This document shows, piece after piece, positions 1-8,500 of a stretch of DNA of 64,000 nucleotides. A program made the position numbers and the translations under genes. Numbering within the stretch: the stretch's first letter is position 1; every line of letters starts with the position of its first letter. The stretch is taken from NCBI RefSeq assembly GCF_002873135.1, contig NZ_MCVI01000014.1, forward strand, positions 122,427 through 186,426. The letters are read 5' to 3'. The notes under the pieces are model-generated. The model was not told the origin of the DNA and searched no databases. It saw only the letters and a list, made by a program, of their open reading frames with translations. Origin of the DNA: Shewanella sp. 10N.286.48.A6. GTDB taxonomy: Bacteria > Pseudomonadota > Gammaproteobacteria > Enterobacterales > Shewanellaceae.

Positions 1-780
1 GGCTGGCAACTTGATTATTATGTTGACCATATAGCTGGCTATCTTAAGCAAAACCCCCAAGGAAACTATAAAGCGGCCTTAGACAACGGCGCCAACATCA
101 TTGAAAAGCCAGCGGGTATTGAGCTGAACCTAGAGACTTATGTACAACAAGATATTCAAGCGCCGTTTGAATCGAACCAAGAACCGATAGATAAAAGTGT
201 GGTGTTTGTTCCCGAGGGCGGGCGTTGTGAATATGCTCAGCTAGGGCTTGATCAACTAGGGCGAGAGATTATTGAATGGCTTAAACAAAATAATATGAAA
301 AAGTTAGAGCTATTTCTTCCTTCAGGTACTGGTACCACGGCACTTTACTTACAACGTTTTTTTGTCGAATTCAGTAAAACAGCCAGCCGCTCAGACCTCT
401 CGCTGCCCAGTGTAACGGTATTAACCTGCAGCTGTGTTGGCGGTGATGAATATCTCACTAAGCAGTTTTATCAATTAACCGATAATACTGACTATCATCC
501 AAGGATCATCTCTAATGGTAAAAAGTATCATTTTGGTAAGTTGAACCGTCAGTGTTATGACATGTGGCAACACGTCAATAAGCAAGGTATTGAATTTGAA
601 TTGTTGTATGACCCAGTTGGTTTCATCATGCTGGAGCATTATCTAAATACTGCAAACCTAAGCGGCGATGACTTAAACAAAGGTGCTGCTGTTCCTGTGA
701 TGTATTTACATCAAGGGGGCTTGCTGGGTAATCCAAGCATGTTAGCGCGCTACAAAAGGAAATATCAACAGCAAGGATGA
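1..780 (+). CDS. PLP-dependent ACC deaminase / D-cysteine desulfhydrase family protein (5' truncated)
   Basis: The reading frame is open from base 1, so the N-terminus lies outside the window and about 259 C-terminal residues remain. The segment PSGTGTTALYLQRFF looks like the glycine-rich loop that holds the pyridoxal phosphate phosphate group in the fold-type II (tryptophan synthase beta) superfamily. It is followed by a Cys-rich strand (VLTCSCVGGDEY) and a closing MYLHQGGLLGNPSMLARY segment, typical of proteins annotated as 1-aminocyclopropane-1-carboxylate deaminase or D-cysteine desulfhydrase. The family deaminates small amino acids to ketoacids and ammonia in the cytosol. The PLP lysine lies upstream of the window, so activity cannot be checked and the substrate is unknown. 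Confidence 0.75.
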   Translation, partial: GWQLDYYVDHIAGYLKQNPQGNYKAALDNGANIIEKPAGIELNLETYVQQDIQAPFESNQEPIDKSVVFVPEGGRCEYAQLGLDQLGREIIEWLKQNNMKKLELFLPSGTGTTALYLQRFFVEFSKTASRSDLSLPSVTVLTCSCVGGDEYLTKQFYQLTDNTDYHPRIISNGKKYHFGKLNRQCYDMWQHVNKQGIEFELLYDPVGFIMLEHYLNTANLSGDDLNKGAAVPVMYLHQGGLLGNPSMLARYKRKYQQQG

Positions 781-1011
781 TAGCGGGTTTATATCTAGGC
801 TAGATAAGCATTCATTAGAGACAATATTGAAAATTGATTTGAATTATGACGTTGGAGAGTTGCTTAGAGAAGGATTTGAAAAGTGCTCTTGGGTGAGGGT
901 AACTTCATGTTGCTCAGTTCTAATAAACGTCCGGTAAGGTGTGAGAGGAAATACCGAGAAGCGATGTCTATTGAGTAACTGAGCAAATGAATAACGCAAG
1001 CGTTAAAAGTC

Positions 1012-1185
1012 TTACTTGTTAGCCGTAAGTAACCATTTCATAAATGTTAACGCTTCAGTGCGCTTAGAAAAAGTTGTTTTAGTTTTACCTTGGCTATCGG
1101 TAAAAGCTATTGAGTTTTTATTTGATGATATTGAATTAACAGGGAAATTAACTGTAATTTCATGACCATTTATGTTGTATGACAT
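1012..1185 (-). CDS. small hypothetical protein (57 aa)
   Basis: A short cytosolic protein beginning MSYNINGHEITVNFPV, with no signal peptide or membrane segment; I do not recognise its family. I chose the ATG at 1185 over the in-frame GTG at 1194 because an AAGGAG Shine-Dalgarno lies 8 nt upstream of this ATG and would overlap the GTG start. The alternating polar and hydrophobic pattern and the late KTTFSKRTEALTFMKWLL segment suggest a compact mixed alpha/beta fold. It stands alone, with long intergenic stretches on both sides. The strong ribosome binding site is the main support for expression. Confidence 0.55.
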   Translation of the reverse strand: MSYNINGHEITVNFPVNSISSNKNSIAFTDSQGKTKTTFSKRTEALTFMKWLLTANK

Positions 1186-1708
1186 GTGCCACACTCCTTT
1201 TTAATTTTCACCTTTTTGGTGAGTAAGTAATAACAATATTTATCCTTAAGCAGTTGTGTTGCGTAAGTTTAGATTGATGTGCTTAAGTTCACTGTGCTTA
1301 TTACACTTACAAGTAGGCTGGTTTGATCAATTCTATTTTTAATCGCCAATTTACTTGCTGTAGTTAGTTGAACATAGGCATATGACAAACAAATGACAGA
1401 GAACAACTTAGCAAATGACTTGTAGTGTGGGTTTACTGCATGTAGTGAGTGACTAACAGAAGGGTAAACAAATAATTACAAGAAAACTTAAATACACAGA
1501 GGATATTAGTCATATATTTTTTATATAGCAATACATTTTTTACAATTCAGGACAATTAATGGATAAAAGGTGAACTTAATCGCCCTTTATCTGAATATTT
1601 ATCCAACAAAAGCAGCAACACACTGTACTTTGTGGCGACTTATCCTCAGTTAGGGTAAATAATCTAGCTAAGTCGACGATAAGCATAACTGTTATAAAAA
1701 CCGCAAAA
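1186..1708. other. intergenic stretch, nothing recognised
   Basis: About 520 bp between the small 57-residue gene and the terminator of the chrR unit. It is AT-rich and I see no convincing reading frame, hairpin or repeat apart from the ribosome binding site at its left edge. It must hold the promoter of the small gene read leftward. Confidence 0.4.
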
Positions 1709-1742
1709 AAAAGAGTGCTTTGTGTCATTAAAGCACTCTTTT
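1709..1742 (-). terminator. intrinsic terminator of the sigma/anti-sigma unit
   Basis: A perfect inverted repeat, AAGAGTGCTTT (1711-1721) with AAAGCACTCTT (1730-1740) around an 8-nt loop. A run of A at 1705-1710 becomes the U tract when read leftward. It lies about 35 nt past the stop of the anti-sigma gene. The T's on the right could make it bidirectional. Confidence 0.8.
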
Positions 1743-1776
1743 ATCTTTAAAATCAGAGTCAGTGTTAAGCCGTTGA

Positions 1777-2454
1777 TTAATAAATCAGTTCGCCTATTGG
1801 GTTGAGTAGCTTACTGATCCCTTTAGTAAAATATAAAGGCGCATCAACAACGGTATAACATAAACACCCCTCAACTGTTTTAGGGCTGTGCTCATGGTCA
1901 CTATTAAGTAACAAAAAGTCACCTGCGCTGTAGGTGTTGTATTCATCGCTGAATTCGCCTGCTAACAACAAGGTCAACTCTTGGCCTTTATGGGTGTGCT
2001 GTGGGATTTCGCCGTTTTTATCAATATGCAGTAAACTCGCTCTTGCTTGTTTCTCGCCGGTGTCGAGTCTTAACCGACTGACTTTACCTATACCTTGCCA
2101 ATGGTTTTCTACTTGCTGGCGAAATGCAGCCGGTAAATTGTATTGCTGACCTTTGACCTTGACTGCGACCTTGGTTTGCTTTGGCGATACATCAACGGCA
2201 TCATCCATTTGCATCATAGTGTTAAGCATGGCTTCAAGCTCTGCATCCATAGCTTCATTTATGCTTGAATCTAGTGATGCTGTGGGTTGCGCATTTAAGC
2301 TGTTTTCAGCAGCAACCAAAGTTAGTTGCTCAATTTTATCGGCGCAATGACGACACAGTTCACAATGGGCTGACACGGCCAATGATAGAGACAAAGGCAG
2401 TTCTCCTTTGGCATGGAGAGACAGTAATTGCTCATCGGGGTGATAATTAATCAT
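1777..2454 (-). CDS. chrR: ChrR-type zinc-binding anti-sigma factor with C-terminal cupin domain
   Basis: A 225-residue two-domain protein. The N-terminal half carries the zinc anti-sigma signature: His5 and the HxxxCxxC motif His30-Cys34-Cys37, one residue offset from the His6/His31/Cys35/Cys38 ligands known in Rhodobacter ChrR. The C-terminal part (about 140-225) is a cupin with an HTHKGQELTLLLAGEF-type metal-binding motif. In this family the N-domain holds the partner ECF sigma factor inactive and the cupin domain is needed for release on singlet oxygen or related oxidative stress. Its ATG overlaps the end of the sigma gene by 8 nt, with GGAG 7 nt upstream, so the pair is translationally coupled. 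That it senses singlet oxygen here is inferred from family. Confidence 0.9.
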   Translation of the reverse strand: MINYHPDEQLLSLHAKGELPLSLSLAVSAHCELCRHCADKIEQLTLVAAENSLNAQPTASLDSSINEAMDAELEAMLNTMMQMDDAVDVSPKQTKVAVKVKGQQYNLPAAFRQQVENHWQGIGKVSRLRLDTGEKQARASLLHIDKNGEIPQHTHKGQELTLLLAGEFSDEYNTYSAGDFLLLNSDHEHSPKTVEGCLCYTVVDAPLYFTKGISKLLNPIGELIY

Positions 2455-3109
2455 AATGTTTCTCCATGAAGCCTTTTAACTTCTCTAATCCTAATCTGAG
2501 TCTTGATTTAACCGTGCCAATGGGCACTTTCAATTTATCTGCCAGTTCTTGCTGAGTGAGCTCTTGCATGTAAATGCCTTGCACCACCTGTTTTTGCAGC
2601 GGCGGTAGTGACTCAACGTGTTTAAGCAAGGTGGCAGACAATTTGAAGTCATTTTCAGTTTCATCGCTGCCATCAGAATCGAATAGAGACCAAATATCGT
2701 CACCAAACGCATCTTCACGGTTATGTTGCACTTTACGCAACATGTCAAAGCACTGATTACGCATGACTGTGAACACCCAAGTGCTTACTGCAGCTTTATC
2801 AACATTATAAAGATGGGCTTTAGTCCATACTCGGGTCATGGTTTCTTGAACTAAGTCCATGGCTAAGCCTTGTTGGCTCAAACGTTGGATCCCAAAAGAA
2901 CGTATTTTGGGCGAAAAATGAGCAAACAGCTTAGCAAAAGCAGCTTTATCTCTATGATTTGCAACACGTAGCATTAAGCCTGCAAGCATCTGGGCTTCGA
3001 CATCATTTTTATCGGTTGATTTCATGGCAGTATCTATTGCTTTTGTATTTTTAGATAACATACCTTTATCATAACGACTTTGAACCGTTTGTGATTGAAA
3101 ATTTTGCAT
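2447..3109 (-). CDS. ECF (sigma-70 family, RpoE/ChrR-partner) RNA polymerase sigma factor
   Basis: A 220-residue sigma factor. Region 2 spans roughly residues 60-125 (AKLFAHFSPKIRSFG, then the DLVQETMTRVW helix), and region 4 is near the C-terminus, with LTQQELADKLKVP and GTVKSRLRLGLEKLK forming the helix-turn-helix that reads the -35 element. It is cotranscribed with, and overlaps, the ChrR-type anti-sigma gene, so it belongs to the group that drives oxidative-stress genes when the zinc anti-sigma releases it. The first 45 or so residues are a polar extension, longer than usual, so the true start could be an internal ATG. No promoter matching its expected autoregulatory element was clear upstream. 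Confidence 0.9.
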   Translation of the reverse strand: MQNFQSQTVQSRYDKGMLSKNTKAIDTAMKSTDKNDVEAQMLAGLMLRVANHRDKAAFAKLFAHFSPKIRSFGIQRLSQQGLAMDLVQETMTRVWTKAHLYNVDKAAVSTWVFTVMRNQCFDMLRKVQHNREDAFGDDIWSLFDSDGSDETENDFKLSATLLKHVESLPPLQKQVVQGIYMQELTQQELADKLKVPIGTVKSRLRLGLEKLKGFMEKHYD

Positions 3110-3357
3110 TTATTTTCACTCGCATCGTCAGTGTTAAGAGAGCTTTAGTCACATATATTGCATTAATCTGTTTTATATAGCAGGTTAAAAGCTGACTAAA
3201 TCCGAAAGTTACTTGTTGATACGCAAAAGGATGAAAGATGGTTCAAAAAAGGCTTAAAAATGTGCAACTTTTTTATCATTTATTACTAAGAGTTAAAAAT
3301 TTGAGTGGTTTGCTTTGAGTTAAAGTCGCTAACCACCTGATTTTGAATGCGTTAAGA

Positions 3358-3906
3358 TTACTTAATAATGCTGGTGATCAAGGCTTGGGTCATTTCGTGA
3401 TTATGACTATTAATGCACTGGTACTTTTCCTCTGGGCTAATGGGCATTATCTCTAACCAGCGCTGACAGACCCATGACAAATTATTAAAGTCGTCATCTT
3501 TATAGTGAGATAATTGTTGTGGGTACTGCTGTAAAATCTCTTGTAAGGTTTTCTTTAAAAAATGTTGTTTGGGCTTTATATCTGTTTGCGGCCAATCGGG
3601 GATTAAACTGACATCACCTCTTTTTAAACCATCAGCTTCAGTATCGAACTGATTGATTTTAAACCGCTGTTTACCTTCGATACTAATACCTAATAGTCCA
3701 TCGTCTAGCGTTTCAAAATCGATAATATGAACCCAAGTTCCTAAAGGCATGAGTTGGTTGTCACTGGTTAGCATGCATAAGCCAAAACCTTCACCTGATT
3801 TAAGTGATTCAGTCACTAAACGTTTATATCTTGGTTCAAAAATGCGCAATTGCGTGAAGCCTTGAGGTAACAAGCAAATGGATAATGGGAACAGAGGCAA
3901 TTTCAT
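3358..3906 (-). CDS. LON peptidase substrate-binding domain protein
   Basis: A 182-residue protein made only of the N-terminal substrate-recognition domain of Lon protease. It opens with KLPLFPLSICLLPQG, followed by LRIFEPRYKRLVTESL and a GLCML strand, the standard start of this fold, and ends in a helical region. The AAA+ and peptidase domains are absent, as is normal for these stand-alone proteins. Its role is not established; substrate binding or adaptor function is a guess. The ATG has AAAGG 7-8 nt upstream. Flanking spacers of about 85 and 250 bp suggest it is transcribed alone or loosely with the lipocalin gene upstream. Confidence 0.85.
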   Translation of the reverse strand: MKLPLFPLSICLLPQGFTQLRIFEPRYKRLVTESLKSGEGFGLCMLTSDNQLMPLGTWVHIIDFETLDDGLLGISIEGKQRFKINQFDTEADGLKRGDVSLIPDWPQTDIKPKQHFLKKTLQEILQQYPQQLSHYKDDDFNNLSWVCQRWLEIMPISPEEKYQCINSHNHEMTQALITSIIK

Positions 3907-3991
3907 AACAGCACCTTTATTACTAACTTAATGATGAATGTAGTATTCATGTTTTCAATAGTTTATACGGTGATATTGAGGGTAATGATCA

Positions 3992-4540
3992 CTATTGTTT
4001 TACCCAAATTAATTGCTGAGTATCAATGCCTAATGCGGTCATTTTTTCTGTGAATCTGAGTTTATGCTCAGCAGAGATGTTAGGTGTGCGCGATAAAATC
4101 CACGCATAATCATTGTTTGGACCTATCACTAACGAACTTATATAGTTTCCGTTTTTATCTTCCATCAAATCATGGATTTGATAGGCACCATAAAACGGCC
4201 CAAAAAAAGAGACTTTTAAACGGCCAATATTGTCCGTTTCAATGAAGTAGGCTTTACCCTCTGCTGCACTCCAACGTGCTTTTTCGTCTGAATAACCTCG
4301 ATTGATGACCACAACTTTATCGCCATCAACAGAATAGTTGGCTGTGACTTTTGAAAGGCCTCTTTCAAATGAATGGTCAAGTCTGGCGATTTCATACCAG
4401 CTACCGAGGTAATTGTTGAGTTTAAAGTTTTCAACCACAGTCACTTTTTTATCGAGCATAGTGCAAGCGCTTGTTCCGCTAACTAGCAAGGCACACAAGG
4501 CGATGCTTTTTATGTTGTTATAAACCTTGGTCGATGTCAT
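3992..4540 (-). CDS. blc: outer-membrane lipocalin, Blc family
   Basis: A 182-residue lipocalin. The N-terminal 25 residues form a hydrophobic signal ending in GTSAC, so Cys26 is the likely lipidated residue, although the lipobox is weak (Thr at -3). The mature part begins with the family signature NYLGSWYEIARLDHSFERG and continues with the eight-stranded barrel pattern (ANYSVDGDKVVVINRG, then VSFFGPFYGAYQI) and the YAWILSRTP segment shared with E. coli Blc. The length matches the family. Blc-type proteins bind lysophospholipids and fatty acids at the inner face of the outer membrane. A spacer of about 85 bp separates it from the downstream Lon-domain gene. Confidence 0.88.
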   Translation of the reverse strand: MTSTKVYNNIKSIALCALLVSGTSACTMLDKKVTVVENFKLNNYLGSWYEIARLDHSFERGLSKVTANYSVDGDKVVVINRGYSDEKARWSAAEGKAYFIETDNIGRLKVSFFGPFYGAYQIHDLMEDKNGNYISSLVIGPNNDYAWILSRTPNISAEHKLRFTEKMTALGIDTQQLIWVKQ

Positions 4541-4758
4541 TTGTTGTGATCCCTATAGTTTTATCTTGAGTTGAATTTGCACTAATTACTCATGTTACGT
4601 ACGATGCTGCCGATAAGATCTATATTAAAATTTATTAGGTTAATATCTGTTCTAAATGATGTTTTACAGCCAATCTTATTTAGTCAATGTCGCTGTTGTA
4701 TCCGCTAAAAATTTTTTAATGGCTAGTAGAACCAAGGTCGAGTTAACGAGAAATAATA

Positions 4759-5700
4759 ATGAAAAAAATGCTGGATTCAGTCGATCAACGTACTAAATTA
4801 GTCGGTGAGAACCGTTTAGAGTTACTGTTGTTCAAAATTAGTGCCACCCAATTATTTGCTATTAACGTGTTCAAAGTCAAAGAGGTCGTTAAGCTTCCGC
4901 CTTTAAGCGCATTACCTGGCAGTAACCCAAACATTAGTGGTGTTGCCAACATTCGTGGTATGTCTATTCCAGTGATTAATTTGCGCGGTGCTATTGGCTT
5001 TAGCCCTATGCCAGTCTCAGATGACTGTAATTTGATTATTACTGAGTATAACCGCAGTGTGCAGGGCTTTTTAGTTGGCAAGGTAGAGCATATTGTCAAT
5101 ATGACCTGGGGCGATATTATGCCGCCGCCAAAGTCTGCTGGGGCTAATAACTATTTAACGGCTATCACTAAACTGCAAGATAATGATGTACAAAGATTGG
5201 TCTCTATTATTGATGTCGAAAAGGTGCTAGCTGAGATCATTGATTACGACATTACCTTATCAGAAGGCGTACTTGATCAACAATTAGTGGCGCACATGCC
5301 GGGCCGAAAAGTATTAATTGTTGATGACTCCGCCACGGCTAGAAAACAAGTACGCGACACCCTCAGTCAACTGGGGATTAAAATCATAGAGGCCTCTGAT
5401 GGTTTGCAAGCATTGAATATGCTTAAAGGTTGGGCAGCAGAAGGTAAAAGCGTTGCCGATGAGTTATTGATGATGATTACCGATGCAGAAATGCCTGAAA
5501 TGGACGGCTATAAACTCACAGCTGAAGTGCGCGCCGATGAGCGCATGGCGTCACTGTATATCACCCTTAATACCTCGTTAAGTGGCAGCTTTAATAATGC
5601 TATGGTTGAAAAAGTGGGCTGTGACAAGTTTATTTCTAAATTCCAGCCAGACTTATTGGTTGATGCGGTGCAGCAGCGCTTAAAGATGATCCTTGACTAA
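4759..5700 (+). CDS. cheV: chemotaxis coupling/response protein CheV
   Basis: A 313-residue CheW-CheY fusion. Residues about 15-170 form the CheW-like coupling domain (LELLLFKISATQLFAINVFKV and ANIRGMSIPVINL are diagnostic). Residues about 185-313 form the receiver domain, with KVLIVDDSATARKQ, the phosphoacceptor Asp242 in TDAEMPEMDGY, and a late Lys in FISKF. CheV docks to chemoreceptors and CheA and adjusts signalling, often as a phosphate sink. The usual LHTSLSG segment reads LNTSLSG here. The start could be the ATG at 4759 or the in-frame ATG at 4768; homologues usually begin at or near MLDSVDQRT. It is monocistronic, on the opposite strand from both neighbours. Confidence 0.92.
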   Translation: MKKMLDSVDQRTKLVGENRLELLLFKISATQLFAINVFKVKEVVKLPPLSALPGSNPNISGVANIRGMSIPVINLRGAIGFSPMPVSDDCNLIITEYNRSVQGFLVGKVEHIVNMTWGDIMPPPKSAGANNYLTAITKLQDNDVQRLVSIIDVEKVLAEIIDYDITLSEGVLDQQLVAHMPGRKVLIVDDSATARKQVRDTLSQLGIKIIEASDGLQALNMLKGWAAEGKSVADELLMMITDAEMPEMDGYKLTAEVRADERMASLYITLNTSLSGSFNNAMVEKVGCDKFISKFQPDLLVDAVQQRLKMILD

Positions 5701-5769
5701 GTGTATCTTCAGAGCGATGCGGTTGTTAGCGCTCGCTCTGTTGTGGCTTTCTGTTTTAGTCGCTCAAAT

Positions 5770-6408
5770 TTAAGTAAACTCTTCTTGAACCTGTTCGATA
5801 AGCAGCTTTTGATGCTCTTTGGTAATGCCAATGTTCATTCGACATAACCTTACCGCATAAGAAAACTTGTCTTTGCCGACAATATTGAGTATTTCACATA
5901 ACAGCGATTTGTTGAGCGCTAAGGTGTCACAATAGTGATTAATTGCCTTATTTAGGCTATTAAACTGTAAACCATCAAACTCAAATACCGCGCTATAACC
6001 TTGTTCAATATCAATGCCATTGAGCACCAAGGGCCAACCTTTTGCATTAATGCGGCCTTTGGCAATGTTGTACATCATCCATGCACTTTCTTTAAAGCCA
6101 GATAATATTCGACAATCAAAACCTGACTCAGCCAACTCTTCTTCGGTCCAATTAATGCCAATGGCGAGATCTTTATGATAAATCTGCATTAAGTCATCTT
6201 TTACTGCGTCTCTGCAATCCCAAATAGAAGTCAGTAAATTCTTTTTAGCTAACCTTGCACACTCACTGCATGCTGGCAGTGTTAATGAAGGGTGCGGGGT
6301 TGATGCTTTAGCATAATAACTGAACACATCGTTACTAGGCTCGGCGCAAAACCAGCATTGATGGCGAAGATCGAAAGGGATATCAATTAGGGGAGGTAAA
6401 TGATTCAA
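5770..6408 (-). CDS. hypothetical protein with putative four-cysteine zinc site
   Basis: A 212-residue soluble protein I cannot assign to a named family. The N-terminal part has CWFC (Cys18, Cys21) and CSEC (Cys47, Cys50), two CxxC pairs 25 residues apart, the geometry of a treble-clef or zinc-ribbon fold like that of HNH-type proteins. No HNH catalytic residues are evident. The rest is helical and ends in an acidic-basic tail. A Shine-Dalgarno-like AAGG lies about 10 nt before the ATG. It is convergent with cheV. A structural zinc site is inferred from cysteine spacing only. Confidence 0.7.
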   Translation of the reverse strand: MNHLPPLIDIPFDLRHQCWFCAEPSNDVFSYYAKASTPHPSLTLPACSECARLAKKNLLTSIWDCRDAVKDDLMQIYHKDLAIGINWTEEELAESGFDCRILSGFKESAWMMYNIAKGRINAKGWPLVLNGIDIEQGYSAVFEFDGLQFNSLNKAINHYCDTLALNKSLLCEILNIVGKDKFSYAVRLCRMNIGITKEHQKLLIEQVQEEFT

Positions 6409-6450
6409 AACAGGCCTTTAAGTTATAACTGGCAAGTAAATTTTTCTTAT

Positions 6451-6489
6451 AAAAAAGCTGCTTTAGTTCGTAACGAACTGCAGCAGCTT
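6451..6489 (-). terminator. intrinsic terminator downstream of the DUF2750 gene
   Basis: The outer stem is AAGCTGCT (6455-6462) with AGCAGCTT (6482-6489) and the inner stem is AGTTCG with CGAACT. The A run at 6451-6456 becomes a U tract read leftward. It sits just past the stop of the gene ending at 6509, between it and the zinc-site gene. Confidence 0.75.
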
Positions 6490-6508
6490 AATTTAGCCAA
6501 GAATGTAA

Positions 6509-6868
6509 TTATTCGGCTTCAATATCAACTAGCTCTTTAGCTAATTCAATTGGATCTACTTCTAAACATTCTTCGTTTGCAACCCAATCAAGACCGATTA
6601 ATACACCGTCTTCATTTAAATCGCCAACCCAAAATTCTAAAAAGTCATTCACACTGATCTCAACAGCGACATAGTCTGCCCACTCTTCAGTACAATGGCT
6701 TGCCGCCGCAGCTTGTGTTGACCATAAAGGCATCACATCAGTTTGTTCAAATTCAGAAGAGTCACAGACAACCCAACCTTCACCAGTCTCATCCGCTAAG
6801 CCCCAAAGGACTTGATGCTTTTTCACATTTTCAATAAAGCTTACAACTGCAGGGGTTAGTTCAATCAT
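6509..6868 (-). CDS. DUF2750 domain-containing protein
   Basis: A 119-residue acidic cytosolic protein matching the DUF2750 pattern: an N-terminal LTPAVVSFIENVKKHQVLWGL helix, the GWVVCDSSEFEQTDVMPLW core with ATQ-like WSTQAAAASHC, then EISVNDFLEFWVGDLNEDGVLIGLDW. Function is unknown. I start it at the ATG at 6868 rather than the in-frame ATG 12 codons upstream, because AAGAGA lies 7-8 nt before it and the family normally begins at this position. It has its own terminator. Confidence 0.85.
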   Translation of the reverse strand: MIELTPAVVSFIENVKKHQVLWGLADETGEGWVVCDSSEFEQTDVMPLWSTQAAAASHCTEEWADYVAVEISVNDFLEFWVGDLNEDGVLIGLDWVANEECLEVDPIELAKELVDIEAE

Positions 6869-7065
6869 GATTAGTCTCTTAGAAATTTCAATTAACTGAT
6901 GCATTATACGTTAACGCTAAACAATACAAAACACTATTAATCTTCTATCGCAAAATGAAATAAACAAATACAAATTATCACAGTTTTAGCGGTTTTTGAT
7001 CTTGTTTCCTTTTGCTTGATAAGTCAGGATGTGGCTATTCATTGATTAGTCGAAGTATTCTTTTT

Positions 7066-8280
7066 ATGGTGAGTTTCAAATTTCCGGCGTTACTAAAATC
7101 GGCTGTAGTGGTTTCTAGCTGCTTTGTTAGTATTCAAGCAATTGCAGCGTCCGATGATTTTTCCCAGTGTGTGGATAAGCTTAAAGTTACAGCCCGCAGT
7201 GAAGGCTTATCCGAGCAAACGATAAATACCAGTGTCGCTAATCTAAAGTACATTCCTAGAGTGATTGAGCTTGATAATCAGCAGCCAGAGTTTAGCACCA
7301 CCTTTGGTAATTACTTCAATAAGCGTGTGACTGATTGGCGTGTTAAAGAGGGGCGGCGTTTATTAGCCGAGCATCGAGAATTATTAAATAAGCTTACCCT
7401 TAAGTATGGGGTGCCAGGCCAATATATCATTGCTTTTTGGGGGCTGGAAACCAACTTTGGTGGCTATAAGGGCAAAATGTCAGTGTTAAATTCGTTAGCG
7501 ACATTAGCCTGCGATCCTCGTCGTAGTAGCTATTTTACCAATGAATTGATGCAAGCTTTAAAGCTTAAAGAAAAGTATCAATTTGATGATGCGACTATGG
7601 TGGGCTCTTGGGCTGGCGCGATGGGGCATACTCAATTTATGCCAACCAATTACGCTAAATATGCCGTTGATGGTGATGGTGACGGTAAAGTCGATTTGTG
7701 GAATAGCACTGCCGATGCCCTAACGTCTGCGGCAAACTTTTTGCAGCAACTGGGCTGGAAAGCGAATGAACGCTGGGGCAGAGAAGTATTATTGCCTGAA
7801 AATTATGATTACCAATACCTTGGCCGCAAGCACCCTAAACCGTTAACCGATTGGGCTGCATTAAACCTCAAGCAAGCCAATGGCACACCGTTGACGACTC
7901 CAGAGATGGAAGCCTCATTGTATGTCCCGTCTGGTCATACCGGGCCAGCATTCTTAGGTTACGATAACTTTGATGTCATTATGCGCTGGAATCGCTCTGA
8001 ATTTTACGCCATTGCCGTGGGCCATTTAGCCGATAGGGTGAATGGTGCAGCGCCGCTGAGAGTAAGCGCGCCGGATCATGGTCTATTTAATCGCAGCGAC
8101 ATTAAGCTTATGCAAGCAAAATTAAATGAACTGGGTTTTGATGTTGGTAAGCCAGATGGTGTACTCGGGCGAAACTCGATTGCAGGAGTGCAGGCATTTC
8201 AGCGCAGTAAAAACTTGATTGCTGATGGCTTTCCCGATCAAAAAACCTTCGCCGCGTTAGGTATTAAGATCAGTTTATAA
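7066..8280 (+). CDS. lytic murein transglycosylase (MltB/SLT_2 type) with C-terminal peptidoglycan-binding domain
   Basis: A 404-residue exported enzyme. Residues 1-26 form a signal peptide (ATG at 7066 chosen; the upstream in-frame TTG would add 18 residues before the signal). The SLT_2 domain follows, with the catalytic Glu128 in FWGLETNFGGYKG, then SWAGAMGHTQFMPTNY and a DGDGDGKVDLW calcium-loop-like segment as in MltB. The last 60 residues are a PG_binding_1 domain (MQAKLNELGFDVGKPDGVLG). It cleaves the MurNAc-GlcNAc bond of peptidoglycan to the 1,6-anhydro product in the periplasm. Unlike MltB itself it has no lipobox, so it is probably a soluble periplasmic paralogue. Confidence 0.9.
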   Translation: MVSFKFPALLKSAVVVSSCFVSIQAIAASDDFSQCVDKLKVTARSEGLSEQTINTSVANLKYIPRVIELDNQQPEFSTTFGNYFNKRVTDWRVKEGRRLLAEHRELLNKLTLKYGVPGQYIIAFWGLETNFGGYKGKMSVLNSLATLACDPRRSSYFTNELMQALKLKEKYQFDDATMVGSWAGAMGHTQFMPTNYAKYAVDGDGDGKVDLWNSTADALTSAANFLQQLGWKANERWGREVLLPENYDYQYLGRKHPKPLTDWAALNLKQANGTPLTTPEMEASLYVPSGHTGPAFLGYDNFDVIMRWNRSEFYAIAVGHLADRVNGAAPLRVSAPDHGLFNRSDIKLMQAKLNELGFDVGKPDGVLGRNSIAGVQAFQRSKNLIADGFPDQKTFAALGIKISL

Positions 8281-8380
8281 TCCGTAGCTTCAATTAAAAA
8301 ATAATGATTGCATCGCTGAGAGTTTATTCTCTGCCAGTTCGCAGGCTTAGTGCTTAAACTCAGTTCATAAGCTTAAAGAA

Positions 8381-8406
8381 TAAGCTAAAAGCATAAGCTA
8401 AAAGCA
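8381..8406. repeat. 13-bp direct repeat, two copies
   Basis: TAAGCTAAAAGCA occurs twice in exact tandem at 8381-8393 and 8394-8406 in the spacer between the transglycosylase and slyD genes. A looser related copy (TAAGCTTAAAGAA) lies directly to the left. Confidence 0.7.
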
Positions 8407-8500
8407 TAGCAATCGATTATCTCGGCTTTTACTGGCAGCTTAATCGGGTATTTGTTAAGCTGCGGAAACTATTGATATCGAAGTAAACTAAGGACATTCG

